From assembly GCA_030560485.1 (NCBI GenBank), contig JAKTTS010000289.1, positions 1 through 20,110 of the forward strand: a stretch of 20,110 bases of DNA, in the 5' to 3' direction. The stretch's first letter is position 1. Each line of letters begins with the position of its first letter. This DNA comes from Ascoidea tarda (nom. inval.). Taxonomy: Eukaryota > Ascomycota > Saccharomycetes > Ascoideales > Ascoideaceae. The notes beneath the pieces were generated by a model. It saw only the letters and a list, made by a program, of their open reading frames with translations, was not told the DNA's origin and made no database searches. Of this stretch, positions 8,830 to 19,684 are shown piece by piece. The position numbers were made by a program, and so were the translations under genes.

Positions 8830-9799
8830 ACATATTGGGATACTCTATGAACACTCGAAGAACCATTTTTGGTTTTAGAAATTAAACCTTGACTCAACAA
8901 TGATGCTGCAAAAAAAATGTCATATTGAATTGTATTTTCAATAAATGACTAAGCACCAACAATTAATTTATATTTAGAGTGCGTTACGGTATTAAGTGCT
9001 CTTCATTCAAAATCAATTTCAAGTCCAATGCCAATTGGGGTTTTAATTTTTTCAATTTTTGAACTTGAAAATCTAATCGAACCGTCGCAGTAAACCCATT
9101 AAATAAAATATTCTAACGGCTTAAAATTTATTAATAATTATACCATAATGAAATATTGAGGATTTCATATTTTTCATTGTAAAATTTCTCATTAACATTT
9201 ATTTAACTATATTAATGAATTATACTTTTCACAGTCAATAAATATGTTATCATTTTAGACTGATATTAAAAAATTAGATATGACAAATGAACATAAATCA
9301 ATTAAACCTTGTTTGTAAATAACAACTTTCATATTTACATATTTGATTGTAATAACTATATATGTGAACCATGTTTTAATTCATAAACTATTTTTTTTAA
9401 TTTTGAATATGATGTTTTTTCAATCATTGTACCTGGCCTGTTCATGAAGCAAAAGTCGATAATCAACATGTCCATTTGATAAAGACGTTTTTGCGTCTAA
9501 TTGACAAAGCTGAAATTTTTTCATTGCTGCTAAAAAAAGTAACAATTTCAATATTTCACACTTCATTAAAGGAACATAAACATCTATGTAATTTTAACCA
9601 TCTTTTTGTAAAAATGCTTTTGCTTCTAGTGTGGCTTGAATGTGTTGATCACCATTTTAGTTCATGTTTGAGGTTGAGAACCTCCTTTTCTTTGATAATT
9701 TTATTCTTAACAAAATATTAAATACAACAGTGGACACATTCTTGTCATGAATGAACCTCATCTAATTGTCAATTGGTTTAACTATCTGTCTTTTTAATA
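8830..9799 (-). pseudogene. reverse transcriptase region of element 5
   Basis: Clear copia RT landmarks occur in order. YIDVYVPLMK (about 9550-9580) matches the Y.DVYAPV block. CQLDAKTSLSNGHVDYRLL (about 9440-9500) matches the Q.D...AFLNG.L motif containing the first catalytic aspartate region. KLKKIVYELKHGS (about 9365-9405) matches the K.LYGLKQ motif. KYKLIVG and a following TIQYDIFFAASLLSQ-like block (about 8885-8970) match the Y..L.GSL...T.PDI.FAV end. The plus-strand ORF at 9476-9721 is the antisense shadow. Confidence 0.88.
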
Positions 9800-10559
9800 A
9801 TTTTTTAACACATAAGTTTATGATGCTGAAATATATTATTTTAGCTTAGAAACAAATAATTGTACATTCACATATGCTAGTTTGACAAACGACAAAGAAT
9901 TGGAAGACTTAATTAGTTTTACAGTATTTTTGATTGAAATTAAACTGAATCTTAAACTTCTTCAACGGTTAGTTCTGCCTTCAAAATGTTAAAGTTATTT
10001 TGAATTGCTTATCTTGAGATGAATATTTTGTTTAATTTTAATTTTTTTTTCATTTTGGATAACTTTATTGCCAGTTTGGTAATTCTAATAATTGGAGCAA
10101 TTAAACTAAATATCATTGGGTTTTTTTAATTAATTTGATTTGGATCTAGTTGTTTAATTAATGTTGATTGAGTCATTGGTTCATTTTCAGTAGTTTTAGG
10201 CGACTTGAATAAAGAATCTCAATAGGCCATATCGTCAATACTCATCACATCAAATTTGTCATTTGTACATTAAATTGAAAACCCAGTTTTTTGAATTATA
10301 TCATCAGTTGATTGGCTGTAATCCTTTTTTTGCAATCCTTCATGAATCTTGGAATACTTAGATGAAAACGTAGATATTTCATTTAATGTTAAAAAGTTCA
10401 GTAGCAGTAGTTTAGCATTATGTGAATCAGTATCATTTAACAACAAGATGAACAGGACAAGTTTTGTTGGAAATTCTGGCTTAAATAAACAAAAAACATT
10501 TATTGTTTTAAATGAACCCCATTTGAAAATTTTGTTTTCACTTATTTCAAAAAGAAATC
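9800..10559 (-). pseudogene. integrase-RT linker of element 5
   Basis: About 760 bp colinear with 18860-19680 of element 7. It includes a notably well-kept block at 10130-10174 beginning ATGACTCAATCAACATT, then a basic block (KLSKMKKK) near 10050-10065. No enzyme motif is visible. Confidence 0.62.
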
Positions 10560-11390
10560 AATTTTAATTGATGAATTGAAACCAAGAACTGTACCATTAA
10601 TATCTCTTCCAAATAATTTTTTTATGACATTATGATTAAACGCAAATATTTGACTACAAAGTGTATTTCAGAGATAACTATTTTTTTTCTACATTTTAAT
10701 GTTTCTATCAAAATAAATTTGAAATGTTCAAAAGAATATAATTGTAAAAAAAATTTGTATCTCTAAATGCAAACTTCCAATAGTGACTAAGATCATTAGA
10801 GTCAACAACTAGTTGTTTCAGTTTGATTTCAGTTTGTTCTTTGGTGCTTCCAATTTTTTCATTTTAAAATGAAATGTAAAAATCAATCAACTGATAAATA
10901 AAACTATTTTCAGCAGAAAATCGAGCAAACTTCAATTTTTCAAATTCGTTGGAAGTTCTAGCAAAACATCGACGTTTATTCGTAAAACCAAATAATTTTT
11001 CAACAATTATAATTGATTTCTTTTGCCTGTCATTTGTTTCAAATTTGTTCTTAAGTATTTGACCAATGATTAAATGTCATTTATTTTTAGTTTCAGTTAA
11101 CTCATAAGCTCTTTGTATTGGACAACAAATATCTGCTTAGATATATTCACAAAGAATAAATTTTTTAACTCTTTATGGTTTGGTCTTAATGGCATTCTTT
11201 AATAGTAAAAATGAAAATTTTACATTTTCTTGTTACTATAGTGATATCTTCAGCTTTGTACTCATTATCAGATAATGTCCTTAGTTGATTAAAAATCCAA
11301 TGTTTATTCATTTGATGTAATTGAAACAAATATGATTCAAAAAATAAAATACAATAATTATCAAAATCCTTTACACGTAATAACAATTAA
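10560..11390 (-). pseudogene. integrase region of element 5
   Basis: It starts in the pre-integrase area, where KFILCEYISKQIFVVQ aligns with NLFLVNIPQQIYFVQ in element 7. It continues to a core and post-core block, KLKQLVVDSNDLSHYWKFAF (about 10755-10815). That block fits the copia integrase pattern of a helix followed by L.P.YW..A. Plus-strand ORFs in this interval, such as 10349-10567, are antisense shadows. Confidence 0.75.
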
Positions 11391-11399
11391 TTGTTTGAT

Positions 11400-11720
11400 T
11401 TATTATTTTCAACAGCATAAGTCTCAGTTTTTTTAATAGTTAATATATCACCATCATGATGGGGGGTGTAACCATTTTCTGCTAATTTCACACACTTGAT
11501 ACTTTTTGGTGATGAATTTTCAATTAATAAAAAATTTGTTAATGTAAAAATCTCAACATCAACAGTATCTTTGATATTTCAAGTGTGTTGTCACTTCACA
11601 CCTTTGAGAACAACATTAGTTTGACGATTTTTTTTAAGAAGTTTGATATCATTTTCATAATAAGTTGTACAATCTGAATCATCAAAAAACTGATTATCAC
11701 TATGATCTTCAGTTGAATTT
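11400..11720 (-). pseudogene. protease region of element 5
   Basis: Colinear with the protease region of element 7. Both have a block of the form KN(R/H)QTNVV(L/V)K about 20 residues after the expected active site, then an acidic stretch and a valine-led block (VKLAENGYTPHHDGDI here). The call rests on position and on similarity to element 7. Confidence 0.62.
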
Positions 11721-11739
11721 ATTTAATACTGTTCTGCTT

Positions 11740-12565
11740 TATTGCAACAATTAAATACAACATTGAATTTATTAGGACCTTCAATAAATTGAATTTTTTC
11801 ATTTGATTGAAACTTTTTTGTTTTTTGAATTTTTGCTAAAATAATCAAAACCACTACAATTAAACATTTAATCTTAGATGACATTATTTTTGGGTTTTTG
11901 AAAAAATTGTTATTTTTGTCACCAACTAAATTATCAGCATTTAGTGTTTTATTTTTCAAATCCATATTATCTCTGAAAATATCGTTAGTTAAAAATGGTT
12001 TCAATCTTTGAGCTAATCATAACAGTTGCCACTTAATGCGTTGTTTCTAAGATATTTGGCAATATCCCCATCTTGTAACTTAAGTATAGCAGAATGAAAC
12101 ATTATTGATTTAAACCATTGATAATGGGCACAAATTACATTAATTTTTCTCTTGAAATCTTCATTATTAATTGCAACAACTAATCAATTTATTAAATTTC
12201 TTAACATCATAGTTATTCCAAAGCGGCCTGGATTATTAAATTTTTGATTTATCTAAGTAACATTATAACATCGTTACGCTCATCATAGTTCTTAATATCA
12301 ATTAGTGGGAATGGAACCTTTATTAAAACTTTGTTGACAGCACAAGCCGATGTGAAGTTCCATTAACAATAAAAACAATATCAAACTCTTAAAGATCAAA
12401 CCTGTCAGTATGAACGGAGCTTGTAATTTTTTTTGCAAACCAGAATTGGAACAGCGGCCATTCAGCATCTGAAATAAATTAATCGACTTTGATGGATTTG
12501 ACTAAAAATATAACTTTTTTGAAATCATTGTCTGGAATGTCCTACTGTCAAAAAAATCTGAACAT
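11740..12565 (-). pseudogene. gag region of element 5
   Basis: The minus-strand ATG at 12565 (ACAATGTTCAGATTT) matches the starts of the other K1 copies. Landmarks are an ADAEWPL block near 12450-12475 (compare ADAECSP in element 7), NVICAHYQWFKSI at about 12100-12145, and a zinc-knuckle relic near 11820-11880 followed by a basic tail. It would have encoded the particle protein. It is broken throughout. Confidence 0.8.
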
Positions 12566-12589
12566 TGTCTAAAATAAAAATTGGAAATC

Positions 12590-13183
12590 TTAAAATTGTA
12601 TAATTTATATTGATTAAATATATAATAAATTATTGATTTTTGAAATTTAATATGCATATGTTTTTAAATCGAGACTGATAATTGTGTTTCAAACTATTTA
12701 GAAAATTTTAGAAAATATGAACTATTTATATTGAAAGTTTTCAAATTCAAATGATAAGATTTGAAACATATGAAAACTTAAATATTTGAAACTGTAATGA
12801 TTTTTTCTAATATAACAAATCTTGGTTCCTCAAAATCTTATTCTATAAATTTTTATTGCTTAAAATATAAATACTTATAATAAAATGTTAAAAACATTCT
12901 GGAAGAAAATAAATGTAGATAAAGTATGAAGCTTGTAATTAAGGTAATATTTTGAAGAATGGCATCATTAGGTTTGAAGAGATATGAAATTGAATCATAA
13001 TGTCGTTAATAGTATTGTAGTATGATTGGAATTTGATGAAAATGTTAAGCTGAATTATTATCAGAATAATATGTTAAATAATTGTTTAACTAATTATTAG
13101 TGAATGATACGTAGTTGGTTGTTTAGTAAAGACTGTTGATTGAAAAATTATCAATAAAAATATACAGTTTTTGGATTGCTATA
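12590..13183 (-). repeat. 5' LTR of element 5
   Basis: About 594 bp, homologous to 7557-8213 in the same orientation. A well-kept shared block reads CAATTATTTAAC...TACAATACTAT...ACATTATGATTCAA (about 12990-13085). The outer end is worn and set by alignment with the other copies. The inner end lies just before GATTTCCAA at 12589, 24 nt before the gag ATG. Confidence 0.85.
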
Positions 13184-13771
13184 CTTCGTTCAAAATTTAA
13201 TAAATTCATTAACAACTTATAAAAAATTGGTCGATAAGCCGCACTTTGTGCAGTTATCAAAGCCGCATTTTACTCGGAGTTCTAGGCCCCCATGTTAATC
13301 ACACCCCTTCAACTTTAGCTATTGATACAATTACAATTATTATTTGTTATTCAGTCAACTATTCATATATTATCAAATCGTCATCTATAATTAATTACAC
13401 CGCTTCCGCAATTTATTCACACACTTTTATATTATACTTTTGATCGACTACCTTTTATTGTTTCTCAAACAAAATAAAAAAAAAAGAAATTTTTTTTGTT
13501 ATTGTACATATTAATACAATTATCGAATTAGTATGCATGAATATTATCAACAATGCAATAAAAATCAATCTCAAAATTCAAATCATCTAGTAAATCAATA
13601 TCTTTACTCAATTACTAAATATTTTTTGATTGTTTTAATTTTGTAATGACTCAATTTTTTTGATATATTAATGAATTTCAATTTTTTTTTCCAAAATTTT
13701 TCATTTGATTTTTATTTTGGATTTTGCTTTCATGAGTATAACAAAAAATGAATTGAATTGATACTACAAAA
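13184..13771 (+). repeat. 5' LTR and leader of element 6
   Basis: This begins at the outer end of element 5. The left part is locally G+C richer, with an AGCCGCACTTTG string similar to AGCCACTATAACGCACTTTG of the element 1 leader. The right part, about 13395-13690, matches the scrap at 3431-3692. The LTR/leader boundary is not resolved. A 65-codon open frame at 13246-13443 is LTR sequence, not a gene. Confidence 0.5.
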
Positions 13772-14440
13772 ATGACCAAATTTACTGATGGCACACAATG
13801 GCCGCTGTTCAAAAGTTGGTTTGTCAAACGTTTATCAAACTAGATTGATACTGCCAAATTTTTCACTCATAATTTTAAAAATGCTACGGATAGTAACAGA
13901 ACTATTCGTCGATTTTTTGGTATTGTCGAAAACTTCTGCGTGAATCTGGTTTTTGTGATTTTCTTAAAATTTATGGTAAAAACAATTGTTCTTAAATAAT
14001 TTTAATAATGAACTGCATTTTTTCTACTTTTTGGACTTTTAATAAAATTAGATAAATAAAGATTTTTATCAAGCTAAGAATGTTGGTTTAAGATGAAAAG
14101 CTGTTTCAAAAAACATTTCTTTCTTATCGGCTGATTTTGACGCATTTTAGTAAAAATTTCTTTATGCTGGGTTGTTGAAATTAAACCTTCAAATGCTTTT
14201 AAATACTTCACAAGAAGAGCTTTATATTGTAATTCTCCTGAATTCATTTTTAAGTATACTCAACTATCAATCAATTATATTTTGAGAGATAGTCACTAAT
14301 TGAAATAAAAAACATTACGTGCTGTTAAAACTAATTAATTAACAAACAATATCGATTGTAAAAAAGCAAACTTAGTTTTATTTAAAATCAAATAATTCAA
14401 TTGCTGTGCAATGGTTTTATTTTGACAAAGCATGAAAAAA
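13772..14440 (+). pseudogene. gag region of element 6
   Basis: The ATG at 13772 opens MTKFTDGTQWPLFKSWFVK, the typical K-F-T-G...W..W start of copia Gag. RRFFGIVENFCVNLVF follows around 13910-13960. A Cys-rich spot near 14400-14420 lies where a zinc knuckle is expected, but it is too worn to call firmly. Confidence 0.65.
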
Positions 14441-14499
14441 AACTAACATAAATAAGCTTTGTTCAGTTTGTTATCAAAAGTGCAATTATTTGGTAGTCC

Positions 14500-15780
14500 A
14501 ATAGACTCTATTGTTTATTTTGAAAAATTCAATGATGCAAATGAAATCAATTTTGATAATGAAGCTTCTCACACGAAATTTGTTTAAGATTTTCTTGCAA
14601 TAAGTAATGTTGCCAAAAAAAACAAGTGATTTATTTATATGAAAAAATTGATTTCAGTTTTCAAAGGAATTAATGGTGATATACATTGCAATGTCGAAAA
14701 ATCAATTTAAAAAAGTTTTCTCACATTAAACAATGACAAACATAATTTTAATTCTCCTCAAAATATCATCAGGTTTTCAAAATAATTTGAAAATGGGTAT
14801 TTGGTTAAAATCAACAACACAAAAATTTTTATTTTTATGCATGACACGATTGTTTATTCATGTGATGAAATTACTAAATTATTGTTGTTCGCTTCCAAAA
14901 AAATGGATGATCAGTTGGTGCTAAATTTTGAAAAACTATTAAACAATTTCAGAAAAATCATGTTTATTGCTAATGTAACCAAATGACTTTATTTTGCAAT
15001 GAAGTCTATTATAATGCGGAAATCAAAAATAAATTGCCTGTTTAAATAACATTTTTTGCCATTCTGAACAAAACTCGAAATGAAAATATAAATGTCAGCA
15101 ATTCCAAAAATACTAAAATTGCTGAATATTCTTCTGTTGATTTGGTGAAGCTATTTAATGAGTCGCAAGAGCATTTGTTACAAAAAATATATCAAATGAT
15201 GTTTTTTGTCATGTTCTAATATCGAAAGCAGATGCTTCAGACAAATTAATTGAGTCATTGAAAATTTTTAGAAATTTACTCAATTTACCCAACAAATAGT
15301 TATTTTTTTCGGAACTAACAATGATTTCAAAACTGGGATGATTCAGAAAGTCGAGCAGAAAAAGGTTAGATTCATGAACCAACCGCTCCACATTCATCAT
15401 TTCAAAATGAAAAAGCTGAGATCATGGACAAAGAAATTAAAATGATAGTGAAACAATTTGTGACTGATTGAAATATTTTAAAAAGTTATTGAAGTTTTGC
15501 ATTCCGTCATTCAATATTTTTACACAACCATTTGTTTCTGAACAACAACAAATCTTTTCCATTGGATACACTTAAAAAAAAAGAAAAGAAAATAACATTT
15601 TCATTTCCGTTTGATGCTGGAATGTATGTATTCAATCACAACATTCGTCAAAAAGATTCAAACAAAAAATTATCGGCACATTCTATGGAATTATGGTGAA
15701 TAATGAAATTTCATTTGTTCTTGAAAGAAAACCAAATAAGATCTTTAGATTGAACTCATTCAATTTAATCAATAATAATA
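14500..15780 (+). pseudogene. protease and integrase region of element 6
   Basis: A DNEASHT block near 14558-14578 sits where D-S/T-G-A-S-H is expected for copia protease. A readable stretch at 14801-14986 (VKINNTKIFIFMHD...) lies in the protease to pre-integrase interval. The integrase C-terminal domain is the best part. GMYVFNHNIRQKDSNKK (about 15618-15668) and FVLERKPNKIFRLNSF (about 15715-15762) match the FG...Y.....R.K...K...G...Y.....N..V..F pattern. The minus-strand ORF at 15209-15400 is a shadow. Confidence 0.65.
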
Positions 15781-16308
15781 TTCCATTTAAACATCAAGTA
15801 CAAAAAAAAAAATTAACTCGAACTTATATCCATCATATTCTATTATGTTAGAAACCATCTCTTAGTCTTCATTCTCCTCTTCAACTAAATATATTAAAAT
15901 TTCAGAAAATTATGAAAAGTTAAACGGATCATCTGATAATTCAGTAGACACTATAATAAATCATATATTGAAAACTTCAATCAATATTAATGAAAAAATC
16001 AAATTTTAACCTAAAAGTACAATCTCTAAAATTGCAATGGACGATGAAATGAATAATCATTTTGATGTTACAAGTGGAAATAAAAATTTGTTTCCAACTT
16101 ATGATAAAAATATATATTCACCAAAAACAATGTTGAAACTCCTACTTTTGCGATATCTATTACTAATCAAACAAAACAAACCAAATCGTTGAACTGTATT
16201 TTAAAAATAATTAAATTAGACACCACAAATATACCCTGGTTAAAACCATTAAATATCAATTAAAACCTAAATCATTTGATCACAATTTGAACTTATTTTT
16301 AAAAACCA
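15781..16308 (+). pseudogene. integrase-RT linker of element 6
   Basis: A Ser/Asn/Asp-rich open stretch (STKYIKISENYEKLNGSSDN near 15885-15945) and a second block, IAMDDEMNNHFDVTSGNKN (about 16033-16090), lie after the integrase C-terminus. Both fit the hydrophilic copia linker. The segment ends at the K1 LTR. Just before it, 16269-16280 shares a 12-nt string with the RNase H end of element 5 (see findings). Confidence 0.5.
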
Positions 16309-16908
16309 TAATAGAAATAAAATTATATTTATATTCAAAATTCATTAATCGACAGTTCATACTAAGCGACCAACTATTCCATAATTACAAATATTCACTT
16401 AAACAATTATTTGATTTATTATTTTGATAATGATTCAGCTTGACATTCACATTAAATTGTGATCATACTACAATACTATCATGTACCTTATAACTTTATT
16501 ACAACTCATTTGTCTTACTTCAAATTGATGAGGTGATTAATTCAAAATATTAACTTTTTTTTTAACATCACACTTCACTTACTTTTATTATTTTCCAGAA
16601 TATTTTTACAATTCTATTATTAAAAATTCCACTTTAAGTTATCTAAACTTTTAAAATAAGATTTCAAACTAGCAAATTTTGTTATATTACTAAAAATCAT
16701 TTCAGTTTCAAGTATTTATTTTGTTTCAATTTCAAAATCTTTTCAATTGTATTTGAAAATTTTTAACATAAAGAGTTCAAAATTTCCTAATATTTCCTTA
16801 ATAGTTTGTGAAAAAAATATGAATTTTGATATAGGACAATTAACATAATTAATTTCAATAATCAATTATTTATTATATATTTAAATAATATCGATTATAA
16901 AATTATCA
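16309..16908 (+). repeat. 5' LTR of element 7
   Basis: About 600 bp. The start, TAATAGAAATAAAATTATAT, aligns with the TG-starting ends of the other K1 LTRs, and the end is TTATAAAATTATCA. Shared landmarks include TCATACTACAATACTATCA near 16466-16484 and CAATTATTTGATTTATTATT near 16405-16425. GATTTTCAATC and the gag ATG 24 nt later follow it. Confidence 0.83.
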
Positions 16909-16932
16909 GATTTTCAATCTTTTGGTTCCACA

Positions 16933-17695
16933 ATGTTTGAATTGTATTCACATTAAAACATTAGTCAGCATGATTTGAAAAATTTATTTTGTTAGTCAAA
17001 TTGATCAAAGTCCATTAATTTATTTCAGATGCTGAATGCTCGCCATTAAAAATCTGGTTTGCAAATGACATAACAAACATCGTTGATAATTACCAGTTTA
17101 TTTTAAAGAGTTTGAAGTTACTACTAATGCTAATCCTGCTCCACGTCGGACTGGTGCTATTGTTGAAGCTTCAATTGAAATTTAATTTTTACCAAATTTT
17201 ATTAGGAAATATGATGAAGACAACAATGTTCAAATTTTTTTTAGATTATTCTAAAATTTATGACTTTAAAAAATGTTGAAAAGACTAAATTGTTCGGAAT
17301 CATATGAAATCAATCAAATGTTGCAATGAATCATAAAGACTTTATAAAACAAATTAATTTAATATGTTATCATTATCAAGGTTTTAAATCAGTTGCATTT
17401 CCTGCTGCTTCACTTAAATTAGAAAATCGAAATATTTTCAAATACCTGAAAAACAATAGTTTAATTGGCAACAGGTTTGATGTTAGACCGAGAATGGAGT
17501 TATTTTCAACTAAAATTTTTTTTTAGAGATATTAATGAATTGAAAAAAGAAAAAACATTTTTTGAAAATTCAGTTAGTACTAAAAACAATGAACTTTTTA
17601 AAGAAACAAATCTTATGTTATCTAAGGTTAAGCGCTCAATTGTGGTAATTTCTGTCATTGTAGCAGAAATTGCAGATAACAACGAACTTTCAAAC
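16933..17695 (+). pseudogene. gag region of element 7
   Basis: The ATG at 16933 (ACAATGTTTGAATTG) is conserved with elements 4 and 5. Landmarks are ADAEC near 17027-17042, then NLICYHYQGFKSVAFPAASL (about 17350-17415) and LENRNIFKYLKNN. A zinc-knuckle relic lies at about 17625-17670, in the place of NCGEFEHYSRNC of element 4. Open frames at 17326-17526 and 17465-17698 are pieces of this gag. Confidence 0.78.
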
Positions 17696-18060
17696 TGATG
17701 AAAAAATTCAATTTATTGCAGGTCCTGATGATCTCATTGTTGTGATTAATAGTTGCAATTACCTTGAACTAAATGAAATCACTGTAATTGAAAACCATGC
17801 TGATATCTAATCTGGTTTTTGTTCTGGTGCTACAATTAATGTTGTTGATGACATCAATGTTTTGAGGAAAAATCATCAAACAAATGTGGTTGTTAAACAT
17901 GTTTTTGAAAACCAGATATGCAATATTGAAATTAGTGTTGAAGCAATGTTTCGCAAATTCACAAATGACAAGTTAACTAAAAATTTACCACGTAACAATA
18001 TTAGTTTTGTGAAATTTAGAAAAAATTGTTACAGTGCAGATATTGATGTTAATAAATGAA
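17696..18060 (+). pseudogene. protease region of element 7
   Basis: A readable stretch has GATINVVDD (about 17828-17855), matching the copia DSGAT.H...D active-site neighbourhood, then RKNHQTNVVVKHVFENQ. NNISFVKFRKNCYSADIDVN lies at the end (about 17995-18055), comparable to the block before the pre-integrase domain. The 65-codon frame at 17862-18059 is the second half of this region. Confidence 0.7.
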
Positions 18061-18859
18061 CTGTTAAAAAATAAAGGGGTCATGTTGCTAAAAAAAATAA
18101 ATCAAACAATTTGTGGCTACAAAAAGAAAAGAAAGTTTAAATTATTATAATTTATATATTGAATCAGATTTATTATAATTACATCGAATAAATGGACGTT
18201 AATTTATTAATTAAAAAAAAAGATTATTTAGTAATAATTAAAAAAATGATAATATCACTACTACAACGATGAAATGTAAAATTTGCTGTTCATTATTAAA
18301 CAAAACGAATAAGTCCAAACGAAAAAAATTTGATAATTTGTTTTTGGTGAATATACCTCAGCAAATTTATTTTGTTCAATCAATGGTGTTTATGAGTTAT
18401 TTATCGCAGAACCTAAAGCACATTTGATTATCAGTCAAATACTTAATTTCATATTTGATGCAATTAAAAAATCGATTGAATCAATTTCCATATTTGAGAA
18501 ATTGTTGGGTCTTAAACATTAACGTCCATGTTTGATTAAAAGTAACAACACCTTTAAAAGGTTCAAGTTTGGTCAATTTCCTGCTGAAAATAGTTATATT
18601 AATTAATTCACTGTTTCTCTCTTTTTCTTTGAAAATGAAAAGCAAAGAACTACAATAAACATTTTGAAGTCAAAATGAAACAACTACTCGTTGATTCTAA
18701 TGTTCCTAATGATTATTAAAATTTTGCATTGAGACATAAAATTGATTTTCACAATTATCTTCCTTTGAAAAATTTAAATTCATCTTGTAGAAAAACTGTA
18801 GAATGTACAAAAAACCCAGTGATAGCCCAATAATTCATTAAGTAGTCAAATGTTTGTTT
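18061..18859 (+). pseudogene. integrase region of element 7
   Basis: MKCKICCSLLNKTNKSKRKK (about 18270-18330) fits the C..C...K part of the integrase zinc domain. NLFLVNIPQQIYFVQ follows and aligns with the same block of element 5. Near 18675-18720, MKQLLVDSNVPNDY matches the KLKQLVVDSNDLSHY block of element 5, which lies at the end of the core. Confidence 0.72.
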
Positions 18860-19684
18860 AAATCATAATGTCAAAAAAAAAATAATTAAAAGAGATTATA
18901 TTCCTACATTTCTGGGACCAGATGTATTAAATAAAGATTTTATACTCTTAAGACGAATACAAGAAAACTTTTTAAACTGAAGTCATTCAAAACAACAAAT
19001 CTTATTTTTTTATTTAAATCAACTTTAACGGTATAGCTTAAATTGTCGGTTCTCTTATCAAATGATATTGCTCTACACAATTTTGTGTCACTGATTTTGA
19101 ATCTTTCAAAAATGAATAAATCACACTCGTTTACATCAAGTTCTTTCAAAAATGATGACGGCTTGCAAATGAATAAAAAAAGCCAATCAACAGAAAGTTT
19201 CATCTAAAAACCTGTGTTTTTAGCTAACTGTCGAAATAACAAATTCTATCCAATCAGTTTTGAAGATATATCTGAATTGAATCTACAATCTGAGTTTGCT
19301 GCGGGTACTAAAGATGAACGAATGACTCAATCAACATTGATTGAACAACTTGATTCAAATCAAACTAATAAAAGTGATTAAAAAAATTTGATTTTAGTTC
19401 CTCCACCCATTAAACCTACCAAAACGGCAATGAAATTATCCAAATTAAAAAGAAAATCGAAAATAAACAAAATATTGATTTCATTATATGAAAATTAAAA
19501 TAACATAAAATTTTTCAAGAAAAAACCAATAGCGGTAACAATTAAATGTTCTAATGAAGCCACAAAACCAAATACTGTGACGCAAATTGAATTTTTCAAC
19601 TATTTTTTTCTTCTCAAACAACCCAATAAAAAAATACATTTATTGGTTTTAAAATTGAAATACAAAAGTTAAACATCATAGAGA
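18860..19684 (+). pseudogene. integrase-RT linker of element 7
   Basis: Colinear with 9800-10559 of element 5. It contains the well-kept block MTQSTLIEQLDSNQTN (19322-19369) and a basic block, KLSKLKRKSK (about 19434-19463). The minus-strand ORF at 18940-19203 is antisense to this linker and is not a gene. Confidence 0.6.

Larger units (their letters stand above)
7557..13183 (-). mobile_element. Ty1/copia element 5 (family K1), complete order, heavily broken
   Basis: Minus-strand element of about 5.6 kb with both LTRs (5' at 12590-13183, 3' at 7557-8213). All copia parts lie in order between them: gag, protease, integrase, a long linker, RT and RNase H. Structurally it is complete, but it is broken in every domain, with several tens of interruptions. 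The two LTRs look about 70% identical in the best stretch I compared, so the insertion is very old, plausibly tens of millions of years at ordinary neutral rates. The flanks CATTG (7552-7556) and CTTCG (13184-13188) agree at three of five positions, which neither proves nor excludes a decayed target-site duplication. Confidence 0.92.
13184..16308 (+). mobile_element. Ty1/copia element 6 (family K2), 3' part missing, broken
   Basis: Plus-strand element head to head with element 5. Its 5' LTR/leader covers 13184-13771, followed by gag, a protease-like block, integrase and a Ser/Asn-rich linker. RT and RNase H are not seen before the K1 LTR that begins at 16309. Either element 7 inserted into it and its remainder is beyond the window, or that part is lost. 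It is heavily interrupted, with tens of breaks, and more AT-rich than element 1, so probably older. Confidence 0.75.

Noticed and set aside
13246-13443. 65-codon plus-strand frame in a locally G+C-richer patch
   Set aside because: It falls in the LTR/leader of element 6, and part of it matches the scrap at 3431-3692 as DNA, not as protein.
18940-19203. 87-codon minus-strand open frame
   Set aside because: It is antisense to the integrase-RT linker of element 7; no motif.
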